In this document: positions 43,071 to 52,422 of the stretch, piece by piece
Layout: the number at the start of each line of letters is the position of its first letter
How positions within the stretch are numbered: position 1 is the stretch's first letter
Source of the DNA: JBCDBD01 sp039184335
Lineage (GTDB): Bacteria > Bacteroidota > Bacteroidia > Flavobacteriales > Flavobacteriaceae
Reading direction: 5' to 3'
Length of the DNA stretch: 64,000 nucleotides
NCBI GenBank assembly: GCA_039184335.1
Contig: JBCDBD010000020.1
Location: 1-64,000, forward strand
Position numbers and translations under genes: made by a program
The notes under the pieces: model-generated
The model's database searches: none
Seen by the model: the letters and a program-made list of their open reading frames with translations, nothing else
What the model was told of the DNA's origin: nothing

Positions 43071-43242
43071 CTGCCCACATTGGTAATTATTTTTTGACAA
43101 ACTCAACATTATTAAAATTAAAAAGGGTGAGTTTAGGTTGTAAAAGCGGGCCCCACCTAGATGGGGATTCTTGAGCAGCCTGTTAGCCCTAAACCTGTAA
43201 TTAGGAGTTTGTACAAAACTTCAATCAATGTGGGCTTTTTTT
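43071..43242 (+). ncRNA. ssrS: 6S-like RNA (6S-Flavo type) between zapA and rny
   Basis: The 172-base gap folds as a long interrupted rod. GCCCACATTG (43073-43082) is perfectly complementary to CAATGTGGGC (43226-43235), which is followed by seven T residues. Inside, ACAAACTC (43097-43104) pairs with GAGTTTGT (43205-43212), GTTTAGG (43131-43137) with CCTAAAC (43188-43194), and CCCCA with TGGGG (43151-43155, 43162-43166). A closing stem, large central bulge and terminal hairpin are what 6S RNAs use to mimic an open promoter. Position after zapA agrees with 6S genes in several phyla. The exact 5' end is not certain, and I saw no good promoter ahead of it. Confidence 0.75.
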
Positions 43243-43260
43243 ATAACCAAACAAAACATA

Positions 43261-44832
43261 ATGGATAGTAATGTAGCAATCATTATTGCGGCTGTAGCAG
43301 GATTGGCCATAGGTTTTGCAATCGCCAAAATGTTGGAAAAAGGAAGGGCGGGCAAAACCATTGCCACAGCAAAAAAGGAGGCAGCCAGTATCATAAAAGA
43401 AGCAAAAATTGAAGGGGAAAATATCAAGAAGGATAAAATTTTTCAGGCGAAGGAAAAATTCTTGGAATTAAAGGCAGAGCACGAAAAAGTAATTATAAAC
43501 AAAGACAAAAAAATAGCTGAGGCCGAAAAGCGTACCCGAGACAAAGAATCCCAAATTAGCAATGAGCTATCCAAAAGCAAACGAATCAACGATCAGTTAG
43601 ATAGGCAGGTCAAAGAAGTAGAGCACAAGAGCGAGATTTTTGATAAAAAGCAAGCCGAAGTAGAGAAGCTCCATAAAAGTCAAGTTCAACAGCTAGAGGT
43701 AATTTCAGGTCTTTCTGCCGAAGATGCCAAAAGCCAATTATTGGAATCCTTAAAAGAGACTGCAAAGACCGATGCCATGGCATATTTGCAGAGTACACTT
43801 GAAGAGGCAAAACTCACTGCCCAGCAAGAGGCTAAAAAGATTGTCATCAATACCATTCAGCGTATCGGTACCGAAGAGGCCATTGAAAACTGTGTTTCGG
43901 TCTTCAATTTAGATTCTGATGATGTGAAAGGACGTATCATTGGTCGTGAAGGGCGTAACATTAGGGCAATCGAAGCTGCTACCGGTGTTGAAATAATTGT
44001 TGATGATACTCCAGAGGCCATAATACTCTCTTGTTTCGATTCTGTACGTAGGGAAGTTGCTCGACTTTCGTTACATCGATTGGTTACTGATGGGCGTATC
44101 CATCCGGCGCGTATTGAAGAGATTGTCAAAAAAACCGAAAAGCAGATCAATGAAGAAATTGTTGAAATTGGAAAGCGGACTGTCATAGATTTAGGTATTC
44201 ACGGCCTACATCCAGAACTGATAAAAGCAGTCGGTCGAATGAAGTACCGCTCGTCTTATGGACAAAATCTTTTACAGCATTCAAGAGAGGTGGCCAAGCT
44301 TTGCGGAGTCATGGCGGCCGAATTGGGATTAAACCCTAAACTTGCCAAACGTGCAGGCCTTTTACACGATATCGGCAAAGTACCAAACTCAGAGGTGGAA
44401 ATTGAAACCCCTCATGCTATTCTTGGCATGCAATGGGCAAAAAAGTATGGGGAAAAGAAAGAAGTATGTAATGCCATTGGCGCGCATCATGACGAAATTG
44501 AAATGACGACTTTAATTTCGCCCATAGTACAGGTCTGTGATGCTATCAGTGGAGCTCGCCCTGGTGCAAGGCGACAAATTTTGGACTCTTATATTCAACG
44601 TTTAAAAGATTTGGAAGATATTGCCTTCGGATTCAATGGGGTACAAAAAGCGTATGCCATTCAAGCAGGTAGGGAACTGCGTGTAATCGTTGAAAGTGAA
44701 AAAGTAAGTGATGATAAAGCTGCTGAGCTTTCGTTTGAAATTTCACAAAAGATACAGACAGACATGACCTACCCTGGTCAGGTCAGGGTCACTGTTATAC
44801 GTGAGACGCGGTCAGTAAACGTCGCCAAATAA
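43261..44832 (+). CDS. rny: Ribonuclease Y
   Basis: A 523-residue membrane-anchored endoribonuclease that starts mRNA decay. One N-terminal membrane helix (VAIIIAAVAGLAIGFAIA), a long coiled coil (about 30-200), a KH domain (GRIIGREGRNIRAIEAATGVEI), then the HD domain with LLHDIGKVPN and the AHHDEIE metal site. I chose ATG 43261 rather than the upstream in-frame start at 43228, which lies in the 3' stem of the RNA gene. No separate promoter is seen, so it may be read through from the 6S-like RNA gene. Confidence 0.96.
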   Translation: MDSNVAIIIAAVAGLAIGFAIAKMLEKGRAGKTIATAKKEAASIIKEAKIEGENIKKDKIFQAKEKFLELKAEHEKVIINKDKKIAEAEKRTRDKESQISNELSKSKRINDQLDRQVKEVEHKSEIFDKKQAEVEKLHKSQVQQLEVISGLSAEDAKSQLLESLKETAKTDAMAYLQSTLEEAKLTAQQEAKKIVINTIQRIGTEEAIENCVSVFNLDSDDVKGRIIGREGRNIRAIEAATGVEIIVDDTPEAIILSCFDSVRREVARLSLHRLVTDGRIHPARIEEIVKKTEKQINEEIVEIGKRTVIDLGIHGLHPELIKAVGRMKYRSSYGQNLLQHSREVAKLCGVMAAELGLNPKLAKRAGLLHDIGKVPNSEVEIETPHAILGMQWAKKYGEKKEVCNAIGAHHDEIEMTTLISPIVQVCDAISGARPGARRQILDSYIQRLKDLEDIAFGFNGVQKAYAIQAGRELRVIVESEKVSDDKAAELSFEISQKIQTDMTYPGQVRVTVIRETRSVNVAK

Positions 44833-44880
44833 ACAAAAAGCATGCTTTTTTAGCTGTAGATAGATATTCGTACTCGTCGG

Positions 44881-46899
44881 TCACTCTTCTTCTAAAGGTT
44901 CTTTTCCGTTATTTTCAGCTGCTCTACTAAGGTTGTTTTCCATAATATTGAGCTTTTTCAATTTGGCCTTCCAAGTAGCTAGGGATTCTTTGTGTTGTTC
45001 AATATTCTTCATCACCTCTTTCACTATTGGGCTGTCTTCGGAAGCATTCGAGAAGAACTGAAGGTTATTTTCCAATTGGCGTATCTCATTTTTGCTTTCA
45101 TCGATTTTACGTTTGATAAACGTACGTTCATTACCGATGGCACGCTCATTGTCAGCTTTTGCCAATTGTGATATTTTGTCACCATATTTCAACAGTTCAG
45201 CCTCTTGCTTGCTGACTTTTAACTTTTTGAAAAGTGCATCTATGATTTTATTGAACTTGCCGTTGATATGCTTTTTATTGTAGGGTATTCGACCATATGT
45301 TTTCCATTCGTTGATGAAGTGTTTTACCCTTTCCAGATCTTTCTCTTGGTCACCACTGAGTTGAAAGGCTCTTAGACGTTCTAAACAAGTATTTTTCTTT
45401 TCATAGTTTTCGTACTCTGATTTTTGGGCTGCATTTTTTTTGGCATGTAACCGGTCAAAATAATGATTACAGGCATTCTTGAATTCATTCCAGATTTTAT
45501 CGGAATATTTTCTGGGTACATGGCCTATTTTTTTCCATTCGCTTTGAATGCGCTTCATTTCAGGTGTAGCCATTTCAAAGTCGTCGGTATCTTTTAGGGA
45601 AAGCGCAAGGTTCAGTAAAGCTTTTTTCTTTTCAAAATTATTATGTTGATCCTTTTTCAGCGATTTGTAGAACGCATTTTTATTTCTGTTAAAACTGCGT
45701 ACAGCTTCTTTGAATACCGCCCAAGTACTTTCATTCACTTTTTGGGGTACCTTGCCGGCATGGAAAAAGGCTTCGCGTAAAGCTTCGATCTCCTTGATCT
45801 GTTGTTGGATGCCACGATGGTTATCTGCTATGTTTTCAGCAATGGAATTAATGGAACCTATCAATTCCATTTTCTTTTCAAGGTTTATTTCAAATTGCTT
45901 CTCAAGCTCTTTGTAGTAATCTTGCCTACGCGAATGCATTGTCTTGGTGGCGTTGCTGAAACGCTCCCAGATTTCTTCACGTTGCTCCTTGGCAACAGGC
46001 CCTATATCTTCTTTCCAAATTTTATGTAAAGTCTGGAGTTCACGAAATGCCTTTCCTAAATTGGGTTCTTTTGTCAAACCTTCAGCACGTTCTACAAGTT
46101 TCAGTTTTTCATCGAAATTATGCTTGAAATCAAGATCGCGAAGCTCACGGTTGAGGTGTAGAAAATCATAAAATATTTCGATATGATGGTGATAGGTGCG
46201 CCACACATCATTATAGTTGTTTCTCGGTACGGGACCGGCACCACGCCAGCGCTCTTGAAGTTCCTTGAAATTTTTGTACGTAGTGTTCATGTCTTCCTCT
46301 ACGTTTACCAGTGCTTTCAGTTCTTCAATTATGTTGAGGCGGTTCTCAAGATTTGACTTTAACGTTTTTTCGAGATTTTTATAGTATTGGTCACGTTTTT
46401 CGCGATATTCTGCAAATACTTCGTTAAACTGTCTTTTGGTTACCGAATTGTACCTGAAGTCGATTTCATTACCACCATTGGCAATAAATTCTTCTTTTTT
46501 ATGCTCTAAGAACTCTTGGTATTTTTGGTCAAACTCATATTTGATACCATTGACATGTTTGTTAATGGCCTGTACTTTCTCGTTTTTGACCAGTCGTTGT
46601 AGTTCACCGACCAAGTTCTCCATTGACAGTACATGATAGTCAAGAATTGGAATATGGTGACGTTTTTCATTGTCTTCATCTTCCGCATCTTCGGCATTTG
46701 ATTCATCGATTTCTTGATGGACATCGTCTTCTTTCTCTTGATGCGACACATTGGAATCTTCAATGACAGTGGCTGTAACAGAAAGAATTTCGCTGTTTTC
46801 TTCCGTTTTCAGGGTCGACTCGTCTTTGATTTGGGGGTTGTCTACGCTATTTTCTTCGTCACCTACGGTTTCCCGTAGTTTGTGGTCATTATCACCCAT
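44881..46899 (-). CDS. DUF349 repeat protein
   Basis: A 672-residue, highly charged protein. The first 85 residues are acidic and low-complexity (DEDNEKRHHIPILDY follows). Then come at least six helical DUF349 repeats of about 75 residues, each with a W-x-x-x-G-x-V/I-P core (LQERWRGAGPVPRNNYNDVW, EWKKIGHVPRKYSDKIW, EWKTYGRIPYNK). It ends in a coiled coil. The function of DUF349 repeats is not known to me; helical scaffolding or RNA/protein binding is a guess. It is convergent with rny. Confidence 0.9.
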   Translation of the reverse strand: MGDNDHKLRETVGDEENSVDNPQIKDESTLKTEENSEILSVTATVIEDSNVSHQEKEDDVHQEIDESNAEDAEDEDNEKRHHIPILDYHVLSMENLVGELQRLVKNEKVQAINKHVNGIKYEFDQKYQEFLEHKKEEFIANGGNEIDFRYNSVTKRQFNEVFAEYREKRDQYYKNLEKTLKSNLENRLNIIEELKALVNVEEDMNTTYKNFKELQERWRGAGPVPRNNYNDVWRTYHHHIEIFYDFLHLNRELRDLDFKHNFDEKLKLVERAEGLTKEPNLGKAFRELQTLHKIWKEDIGPVAKEQREEIWERFSNATKTMHSRRQDYYKELEKQFEINLEKKMELIGSINSIAENIADNHRGIQQQIKEIEALREAFFHAGKVPQKVNESTWAVFKEAVRSFNRNKNAFYKSLKKDQHNNFEKKKALLNLALSLKDTDDFEMATPEMKRIQSEWKKIGHVPRKYSDKIWNEFKNACNHYFDRLHAKKNAAQKSEYENYEKKNTCLERLRAFQLSGDQEKDLERVKHFINEWKTYGRIPYNKKHINGKFNKIIDALFKKLKVSKQEAELLKYGDKISQLAKADNERAIGNERTFIKRKIDESKNEIRQLENNLQFFSNASEDSPIVKEVMKNIEQHKESLATWKAKLKKLNIMENNLSRAAENNGKEPLEEE

Positions 46900-46968
46900 C
46901 CTCTTTTACTTTATTGGTTCAGGTCGATGGCATTTACTAGGGAAGTTACTAACAATAACTGCCAATGA

Positions 46969-46976
46969 CAAAAATA
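46969..46976 (-). promoter_or_regulatory. Candidate -7 box of the DUF349 gene
   Basis: The minus strand reads TATTTTTG, an exact TAnnTTTG match, 69 bases ahead of the start. The nearest upstream TTG is 27 nt away, longer than usual. The gap to aroE (46900-47048) holds nothing else I can name. Confidence 0.4.
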
Positions 46977-47048
46977 ATGAATCTTCTTTTGCAGAATTGA
47001 TTGCAATGTATAGATAGTGCAATTTCGTATTTAAAGATCATGAAATGA

Positions 47049-47798
47049 CTATGAATTCCATATTTCCCATGCTTTTTCGGCCTGTAGCTCAAGCATCCTT
47101 AGGCCATTTTGAAGGGTTGCCCCAGACTTTTCACCTTGTGCCAAAAAGGCTGTCTTATCAGGATTATAGATCAAATCGTACAATAAATGGTCTTCAGTAA
47201 GAAACTGATATGGAATATTTGGTTTTGCCGTAATGTTGGGGTAAGTGCCCAATGGAGTGCAGTTGACAATGACCAAACTTTGTGCTATATGGTTTTTATT
47301 GAGGTCTTTATAGGTCAATTGCCCTGTTTTTTTTGTTCTTGAAACAAATTGGTACTCAATGTCCAATCTGTTCAATACGAAGGCTATTGCTTTAGAAGCC
47401 CCTCCAGTGCCTAGAATCAGGGCCTTTCGATGTTTTTCTTTCAACAGGGGTTCGAGTGATTTTTCAAACCCATAACTATCGGTATTAAAACCTTTTAATC
47501 CATTTTCTGTTATTTTAATGGTATTGACGGCACCTATTTGTAAGGCGGTTTCATCCAATTTCCTTAAATAAGGAATGATGGTTTCTTTGTAAGGAATTGT
47601 AACATTGAACCCTTTTATGTGCTTGATTGGGACCAATTGTTCAAACTCAGCGATTTCTTTAAGATCAAAATTTTCATAACTACAATCAGTAAGCTTTAAA
47701 TCGGTAAATTTTTTAGTGAAATAGCCCTTAGAAAAGGAATAGGAAATATTTTTACCTATGAGTCCGTACCTGTTTTCTTTCTGCTCTATTTTTTCCAT
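47049..47798 (-). CDS. aroE: Shikimate dehydrogenase
   Basis: A 249-residue NADPH-dependent enzyme that reduces 3-dehydroshikimate to shikimate in aromatic amino-acid synthesis. The substrate site is read as SYSFSKGYF and NVTIPYKETIIP (catalytic Lys in PYK), the NADP loop as ILGTGGASKAIAF, and the late QNGLRMLELQAEKAWEIW helix closes the fold. Its start lies 47 bases inside the end of the DUF368(a) gene, a long overlap. It is the last gene of the minus-strand run. Confidence 0.95.
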   Translation of the reverse strand: MEKIEQKENRYGLIGKNISYSFSKGYFTKKFTDLKLTDCSYENFDLKEIAEFEQLVPIKHIKGFNVTIPYKETIIPYLRKLDETALQIGAVNTIKITENGLKGFNTDSYGFEKSLEPLLKEKHRKALILGTGGASKAIAFVLNRLDIEYQFVSRTKKTGQLTYKDLNKNHIAQSLVIVNCTPLGTYPNITAKPNIPYQFLTEDHLLYDLIYNPDKTAFLAQGEKSGATLQNGLRMLELQAEKAWEIWNS

Positions 47799-48789
47799 AC
47801 CAATCTAAGCTCAATAATACAAAAATGCCCAAGACAATGAAGAAAACAGCGCCCCAAGTTTCCATTAACATGATGTTCGGCAAATAGCGCTCATAATTTT
47901 CAACGATTTTATCCCCATTGGAATCTAAAAGGAATGTGCCCAGCTCATCGGTGATAAAGATGGTCCGTTTCCAAGGCCAAAGTACACCTAATGATCCAGT
48001 TATGAATCCGATGATGACGGCTGTGGTGAGCTTTTTGTGGTGTTTCAATACGTAGCTCAGCACATGTGATAAAGTAACCAGACCGGTGGCTGAACCAAGG
48101 GTAAAAATAGCCAGGATCCTCAAAGTGGCATGACGCTCTTGGTTGTGAATAAAACTGAAGTCACCATTAAAAATATCTGAAAAAGTATCGTAGAGGGCAT
48201 TTACGGAATCTACCAACAAAAGCACATAGTTGCCCAGTAGAATCAAGATAAATGAACCCGAAAGACCTGGGAGGGTCATACCGGAAACACTAATGATACC
48301 ACAGAAGAAGATGAACAATAAGTTATCGTTCTCTCTGGCCGGATTCAAAAAACTGATTGAAATACCTATTAACAGTCCAAGTGATCCGGCAGTAATGGTC
48401 TTTCTATTCCAATATCCAAAGTCTTTTGATATGTAGTGAATTGACCCCAAAATCATTCCAAAAAATGCTGCCCAAACGAAAAGCTCCTTTTTTGCGAGAA
48501 AATAATCCAGTAATCTTGAGACACTGAAATAACTGATGAGCATGCCCAAGATCAATAGTGATAAAAACTGGCCATTGATATAGCGATAAAAGCTTCTGAA
48601 CCTACCATTGAAAAGCAGTTTGAAGGCCTTGCTATTGATTTTTTGTAGCGAATAGATGAACTCTTCATAAAAACCACCCACGAAGGCAACAATGCCCCCC
48701 GATACTCCTGGCACTTTATTGGCCGCACCCATACAAAGTCCTTTTACTACCAAAAAGAAACGGTCGGTAAATGTTCTCGTTTTTTGCAT
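47752..48789 (-). CDS. DUF368 membrane protein (a), PopT-like undecaprenyl-phosphate translocase candidate
   Basis: A 345-residue protein starting at ATG 48789 (MQKTRTFTDRF), which avoids overlap with the upstream copy. About nine membrane helices. It carries the DUF368 signatures: KGLCMGAANKVPGVSGGIVAF and MTLPGLSGSFILILLGNY. DUF368 members (PopT) have been linked to returning undecaprenyl phosphate across the inner membrane for new cell-wall and glycan synthesis. It is paired with the next-door paralogue (48803-49720), 13 bases away. Confidence 0.9.
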   Translation of the reverse strand: MQKTRTFTDRFFLVVKGLCMGAANKVPGVSGGIVAFVGGFYEEFIYSLQKINSKAFKLLFNGRFRSFYRYINGQFLSLLILGMLISYFSVSRLLDYFLAKKELFVWAAFFGMILGSIHYISKDFGYWNRKTITAGSLGLLIGISISFLNPARENDNLLFIFFCGIISVSGMTLPGLSGSFILILLGNYVLLLVDSVNALYDTFSDIFNGDFSFIHNQERHATLRILAIFTLGSATGLVTLSHVLSYVLKHHKKLTTAVIIGFITGSLGVLWPWKRTIFITDELGTFLLDSNGDKIVENYERYLPNIMLMETWGAVFFIVLGIFVLLSLDWYGKNRAERKQVRTHR

Positions 48790-48802
48790 GTATGGTCTTT
48801 CC

Positions 48803-49720
48803 TTATTTTTTTGATGCCATCCTTTCCAGGATAAAAATAAGTGAAAAACCAATGATAACTAAGATAAGTGCTGGTATTAATTGATTGTCACCCCCAAATG
48901 CCCATGGGGCGATATTTTGCTCTTTGATGGGTATTGTTTTTTCACCAAAGGTTTTGGTTTCCAAAACTTCTTTCCAAGGCCAGATTTTGTTCAAGGAGCC
49001 CAAGATAAAGCCAGTGAGCAGGGCCAATGTGCCATTGCGAAAATTATTGAACATCCATTTCAACAATTTGGCGAAGCTCAGCAATCCGAAAACTGCCCCC
49101 AAAGCAACTGTAAGAACAACTTTGATATCGCGTTCATGAACGGCATCCAAGATGGTTTTATAAGATCCCAAAAGTACAAGAATGAAGGCGCCTGAGATTC
49201 CGGGCAATATCATCGCACAGACCGCCAATGCACCTGATAAGAATAAATACGGCAAGTTGTCCACATTGTCATTTGGTGGCAATGTGGTAATAAAATAGGC
49301 CAATACGGTACCACCAATAAAAATCGAAATGGTCACAAAATTCCATTTTTTGATTTCCTTGCCGATAAAAAATATACTGGCCAAAACCAAGCCAAAGAAA
49401 AAAGACCAGAGTAAGATAGGTTGGTTTTCTAAAAGCCAGCTAAGAAATTTGGCCAATGAAAGTACGCTAATAAAAATACCCAGAAAAAGAGCCAACAAAA
49501 AATTTCCATTGAGTTTGGCCCAAAATGGCTTGAATCCTTCTTTTTTGAGGGTGGCGACCAAAGAAAAATCAATATGGTTTATTGAGGTGATCAATTCCTC
49601 ATAGATGCCCGATATAAAGGCTATGGTGCCCCCAGATACACCCGGTACTACATCAGCAGCTCCCATGGCCATCCCTTTTGCAGTGATGATGACATAGTCA
49701 ATCAGTTTTCGTGCTCCCAT
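48803..49720 (-). CDS. DUF368 membrane protein (b), PopT-like paralogue
   Basis: A 305-residue protein with the same marks as its neighbour: KGMAMGAADVVPGVSGGTIAF and MILPGISGAFILVLLGSY. It lacks the longer C-terminal region of copy (a) (about 345 residues), which has an extra stretch after the KLTTAVIIGF helix. The two copies are clearly diverged, so this is not a recent duplication. It may recycle the same carrier under other conditions, or another polyprenyl carrier. Confidence 0.9.
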   Translation of the reverse strand: MGARKLIDYVIITAKGMAMGAADVVPGVSGGTIAFISGIYEELITSINHIDFSLVATLKKEGFKPFWAKLNGNFLLALFLGIFISVLSLAKFLSWLLENQPILLWSFFFGLVLASIFFIGKEIKKWNFVTISIFIGGTVLAYFITTLPPNDNVDNLPYLFLSGALAVCAMILPGISGAFILVLLGSYKTILDAVHERDIKVVLTVALGAVFGLLSFAKLLKWMFNNFRNGTLALLTGFILGSLNKIWPWKEVLETKTFGEKTIPIKEQNIAPWAFGGDNQLIPALILVIIGFSLIFILERMASKK

Positions 49721-49739
49721 AATGGTATTGAAAAACTAT

Positions 49740-51140
49740 TTAAGTAGAGGCCCTTTTATTTTCAGAAAAAACATCCAAGACCCACTTTGATCTGCGGAAT
49801 TCGGGAAATTGGGTTGTAAAACCATCTATTTTATTTTCGTCGAGTTGTACGGCAACGCTTAGCTTTTCTTTGGCTTCATGGCTATCTTTGAGTTTCATGA
49901 AAATTCCGGCAGCCTTGTAATGCAGTTCGGCATTCTCAGGATAAAATTCCAATCCCTGTAACAATACCTGTTTTGCGGAAGCGTAGTCTATCAGGTTTTT
50001 GAGTGTATCGGTCCACTCTAACCATGTGTCCAATTCATAATTTCCCAAGTCAACGGTCTGTTTGTAAGCAAAGTCGGCTTCTTCGTAGTTTTTAAGGGCC
50101 AAATAGATTTTTGCACATTTTTTCCAATACTGTGGGTTTTCACCATCAATGTTGATGGCTTTATTCACATAGTGCAGTGCTTTGTCGTAGTTCTTTTGGT
50201 TGTAATAAAAATCGGTGATGGCCAACCATCCTTTGTCCAACAAGGGGTCTTCGTGCACGGTATTGTAAAAATAATATTTGGCCAAGTCGTTGTTTTCCAA
50301 TTTTTCATGACACTTTCCGATTCGTAAATAGGCGTGTGATGTGGGATCATCAATATTTAAAGTTGTTTCATAACTTTCAATGGCCTCATTATATTTGCCC
50401 AATTTTTCAAGTACCTTACCTTTTTCAAAATATGCCCCAACAAAGGAATCGTCAGCTATTATGGCAAAATCGAAAGCGGTAAGCGCCTCATGGTACAATC
50501 TTTTTGAAAAATACATTTTGCCCAATTGGTGCCAAGCCACCTCACAATATGGATTGCGTTCTAAATAGGTGTTCAAATAGTGGATGGCCCCCTCAAAATC
50601 TTCTAAAAATTCAAAACAGTACACTACATTGTACAATGATGAATAATCATTGTTGTCAAAGTCAACACATCTCATAAAATTGTGTTTGGCATGCTCAAAA
50701 TCATCAATGAAAAGATATTCCATGCCGAGCAATGAATAGATGTCAATACTGTCATCGGAAATCTCCAACGCATCAAGCAATAAGTTGATCGCTTCTTGAT
50801 GGTTGTCTTGTTTTGAACAAATATTGGCGCGCTGTATGTAAATTTCCTCATTAAACGCATCTATGTTTTGAAGCTCGTCTAAAATTACCTCTGCGGTATC
50901 ATATTTGTCTTCAAAAACAAGGACTTCAACGTGCAATAGTTTCAGTTCAATGGAGTGGGGATGTTGTTGTAGTCCAATTTGTATGGCTTTTTTTCCCAAG
51001 GCAACCTTACCATTGTTCAGATAGTAGTGTATGATTTCTTCAAAGTCTTCAGCATCAAAGAAGTAGATGTCATCAGTTTTGAGCATTGACTCAAACTTGT
51101 GTATTGACTTGTCAGGTTTTTCGTTAGAATCTAACGCCAT
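49740..51140 (-). CDS. Tetratricopeptide repeat protein
   Basis: A 466-residue soluble protein with about eleven TPR-type repeats (for example SYETTLNIDDPTSHAYLRIG and ALHYVNKAINIDGENPQYWKKCA). No signal peptide or membrane segment is seen. TPR proteins are protein-protein adaptors; the partner is not known. It lies 19 bases ahead of DUF368(b) in the minus-strand run. Confidence 0.9.
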   Translation of the reverse strand: MALDSNEKPDKSIHKFESMLKTDDIYFFDAEDFEEIIHYYLNNGKVALGKKAIQIGLQQHPHSIELKLLHVEVLVFEDKYDTAEVILDELQNIDAFNEEIYIQRANICSKQDNHQEAINLLLDALEISDDSIDIYSLLGMEYLFIDDFEHAKHNFMRCVDFDNNDYSSLYNVVYCFEFLEDFEGAIHYLNTYLERNPYCEVAWHQLGKMYFSKRLYHEALTAFDFAIIADDSFVGAYFEKGKVLEKLGKYNEAIESYETTLNIDDPTSHAYLRIGKCHEKLENNDLAKYYFYNTVHEDPLLDKGWLAITDFYYNQKNYDKALHYVNKAINIDGENPQYWKKCAKIYLALKNYEEADFAYKQTVDLGNYELDTWLEWTDTLKNLIDYASAKQVLLQGLEFYPENAELHYKAAGIFMKLKDSHEAKEKLSVAVQLDENKIDGFTTQFPEFRRSKWVLDVFSENKRAST

Positions 51141-51243
51141 AGAAACGTATTTGATTTTGCTATGGACTTAAAATTAGCCTTTTATATGCTAGTCTTTTGT
51201 CCTTGATTTGGTGATGTTATCAACAAATTAGTTAACAGAACTC

Positions 51244-52422
51244 TTATCTAAATGTATCTAGAATTTTGATTATTTGGCTGCATCCTAGCTTAATTTCCTG
51301 TTTTGAAATTGTTAACGGAGGTGAAATTCTCACCGCCCTTGGTTCAAAAAGAATCCAAAAAAGAATCAATTTATTTTTTATAGCTTCGAGAACCAATCTG
51401 TTCGCAATTTCTTGATCTTTCATTATAAGTGCGAGCATTAGGCCTTTACCCCTAATCTCATTAATCAAAGGATGTACCAAAAGTGAGCGGAAGAGTTCTT
51501 CTTTTTTCAATGATTTTTCAACCAATTGTTTGTCAGACAATTCCGTTAGTGTTGCCAAACTGGCCGCAGCTATGACAGCATTACCGCCAAAAGTGGTGAT
51601 GTGCCCCAATTTAGGGTTTTCTTGAAGTGAGTGCATAATTTTTCTAGAACTGGTAAAAGCACCTACCGGTAATCCAGATGCCATGCCTTTGCCCATGACC
51701 AATATGTCAGGAATACAATCAAAATGCTCGAAGGCAAAGAGCTTTCCTGTCCTTCCAAATCCGGGTTGTATTTCATCTAATATGAGCAATGCGCCAACTT
51801 CTTTGCAACGTTGCCCCACTTTTTTTAGATAGTCGTTTTTGGGTAAAATAAACCCAGCGCCACCTTGAATGGTCTCTAAGATGACCGCAGCAGTTTTATG
51901 GGTAATCTTGTTCAGTTCATCAATAGCATTGAAGTTGATAAACGAGATGTCTGGGATGAGTGGCCGAAAAACATGCTTTCGTTCTTCATGGCCCATAACA
52001 CTTAAGCTGCCCATGGTATTGCCATGATATGCATGGTTTGCGGCGATTATCTGCGACCTACCTGTATACCTTCGTGCTAGTTTTAGTGCTCCTTCAATGG
52101 CCTCCGTCCCTGAATTGACAAGGTAGGTGGTCTCTAAGCAATCAGGCAGAAAAGAAGCGAGCAATTTCGTATAGGCGACGGCAGGTTGTTGCACATACTC
52201 ACCATACACCATAACATGCATGTATTTCTTGACTTGTTCTTCAATGGCTTTGGTAACTTTTGGATGACAATGGCCCAAGCTACAAGCCGAAACCCCCGCA
52301 ACAAAATCCAAATGTGCGTTTCCTTGGGCGTCATAAATGTAACTTCCGCTGGCATATGAAATTTCCAGAGCTAATGGATGGGGCGTAGTCTGGGCCTGGT
52401 ATTTAAAAAAATCTTCTTTCAT
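51244..52422 (-). CDS. Class III aminotransferase
   Basis: A 392-residue fold-type I PLP enzyme of the acetylornithine/ornithine/GABA aminotransferase group. PLP landmarks: GTEAIEGALKLARRYT, LILDEIQPGFGRTGKLFAFEH, and the PLP lysine in LVMGKGMASGLPVGAF. The length suits the group. The exact substrate cannot be read; no arginine genes are nearby, so ArgD is only one option. Its start overlaps the OstA-like stop by four bases, an arrangement usual in this gene order. Confidence 0.93.
   Translation of the reverse strand: MKEDFFKYQAQTTPHPLALEISYASGSYIYDAQGNAHLDFVAGVSACSLGHCHPKVTKAIEEQVKKYMHVMVYGEYVQQPAVAYTKLLASFLPDCLETTYLVNSGTEAIEGALKLARRYTGRSQIIAANHAYHGNTMGSLSVMGHEERKHVFRPLIPDISFINFNAIDELNKITHKTAAVILETIQGGAGFILPKNDYLKKVGQRCKEVGALLILDEIQPGFGRTGKLFAFEHFDCIPDILVMGKGMASGLPVGAFTSSRKIMHSLQENPKLGHITTFGGNAVIAAASLATLTELSDKQLVEKSLKKEELFRSLLVHPLINEIRGKGLMLALIMKDQEIANRLVLEAIKNKLILFWILFEPRAVRISPPLTISKQEIKLGCSQIIKILDTFR

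Noticed and set aside
44835..44850. AAAAAGC..GCTTTTT palindrome between rny and the DUF349 gene as a two-way terminator
   Set aside because: The stem would be almost all A-T with too small a loop, so terminator function is weak.
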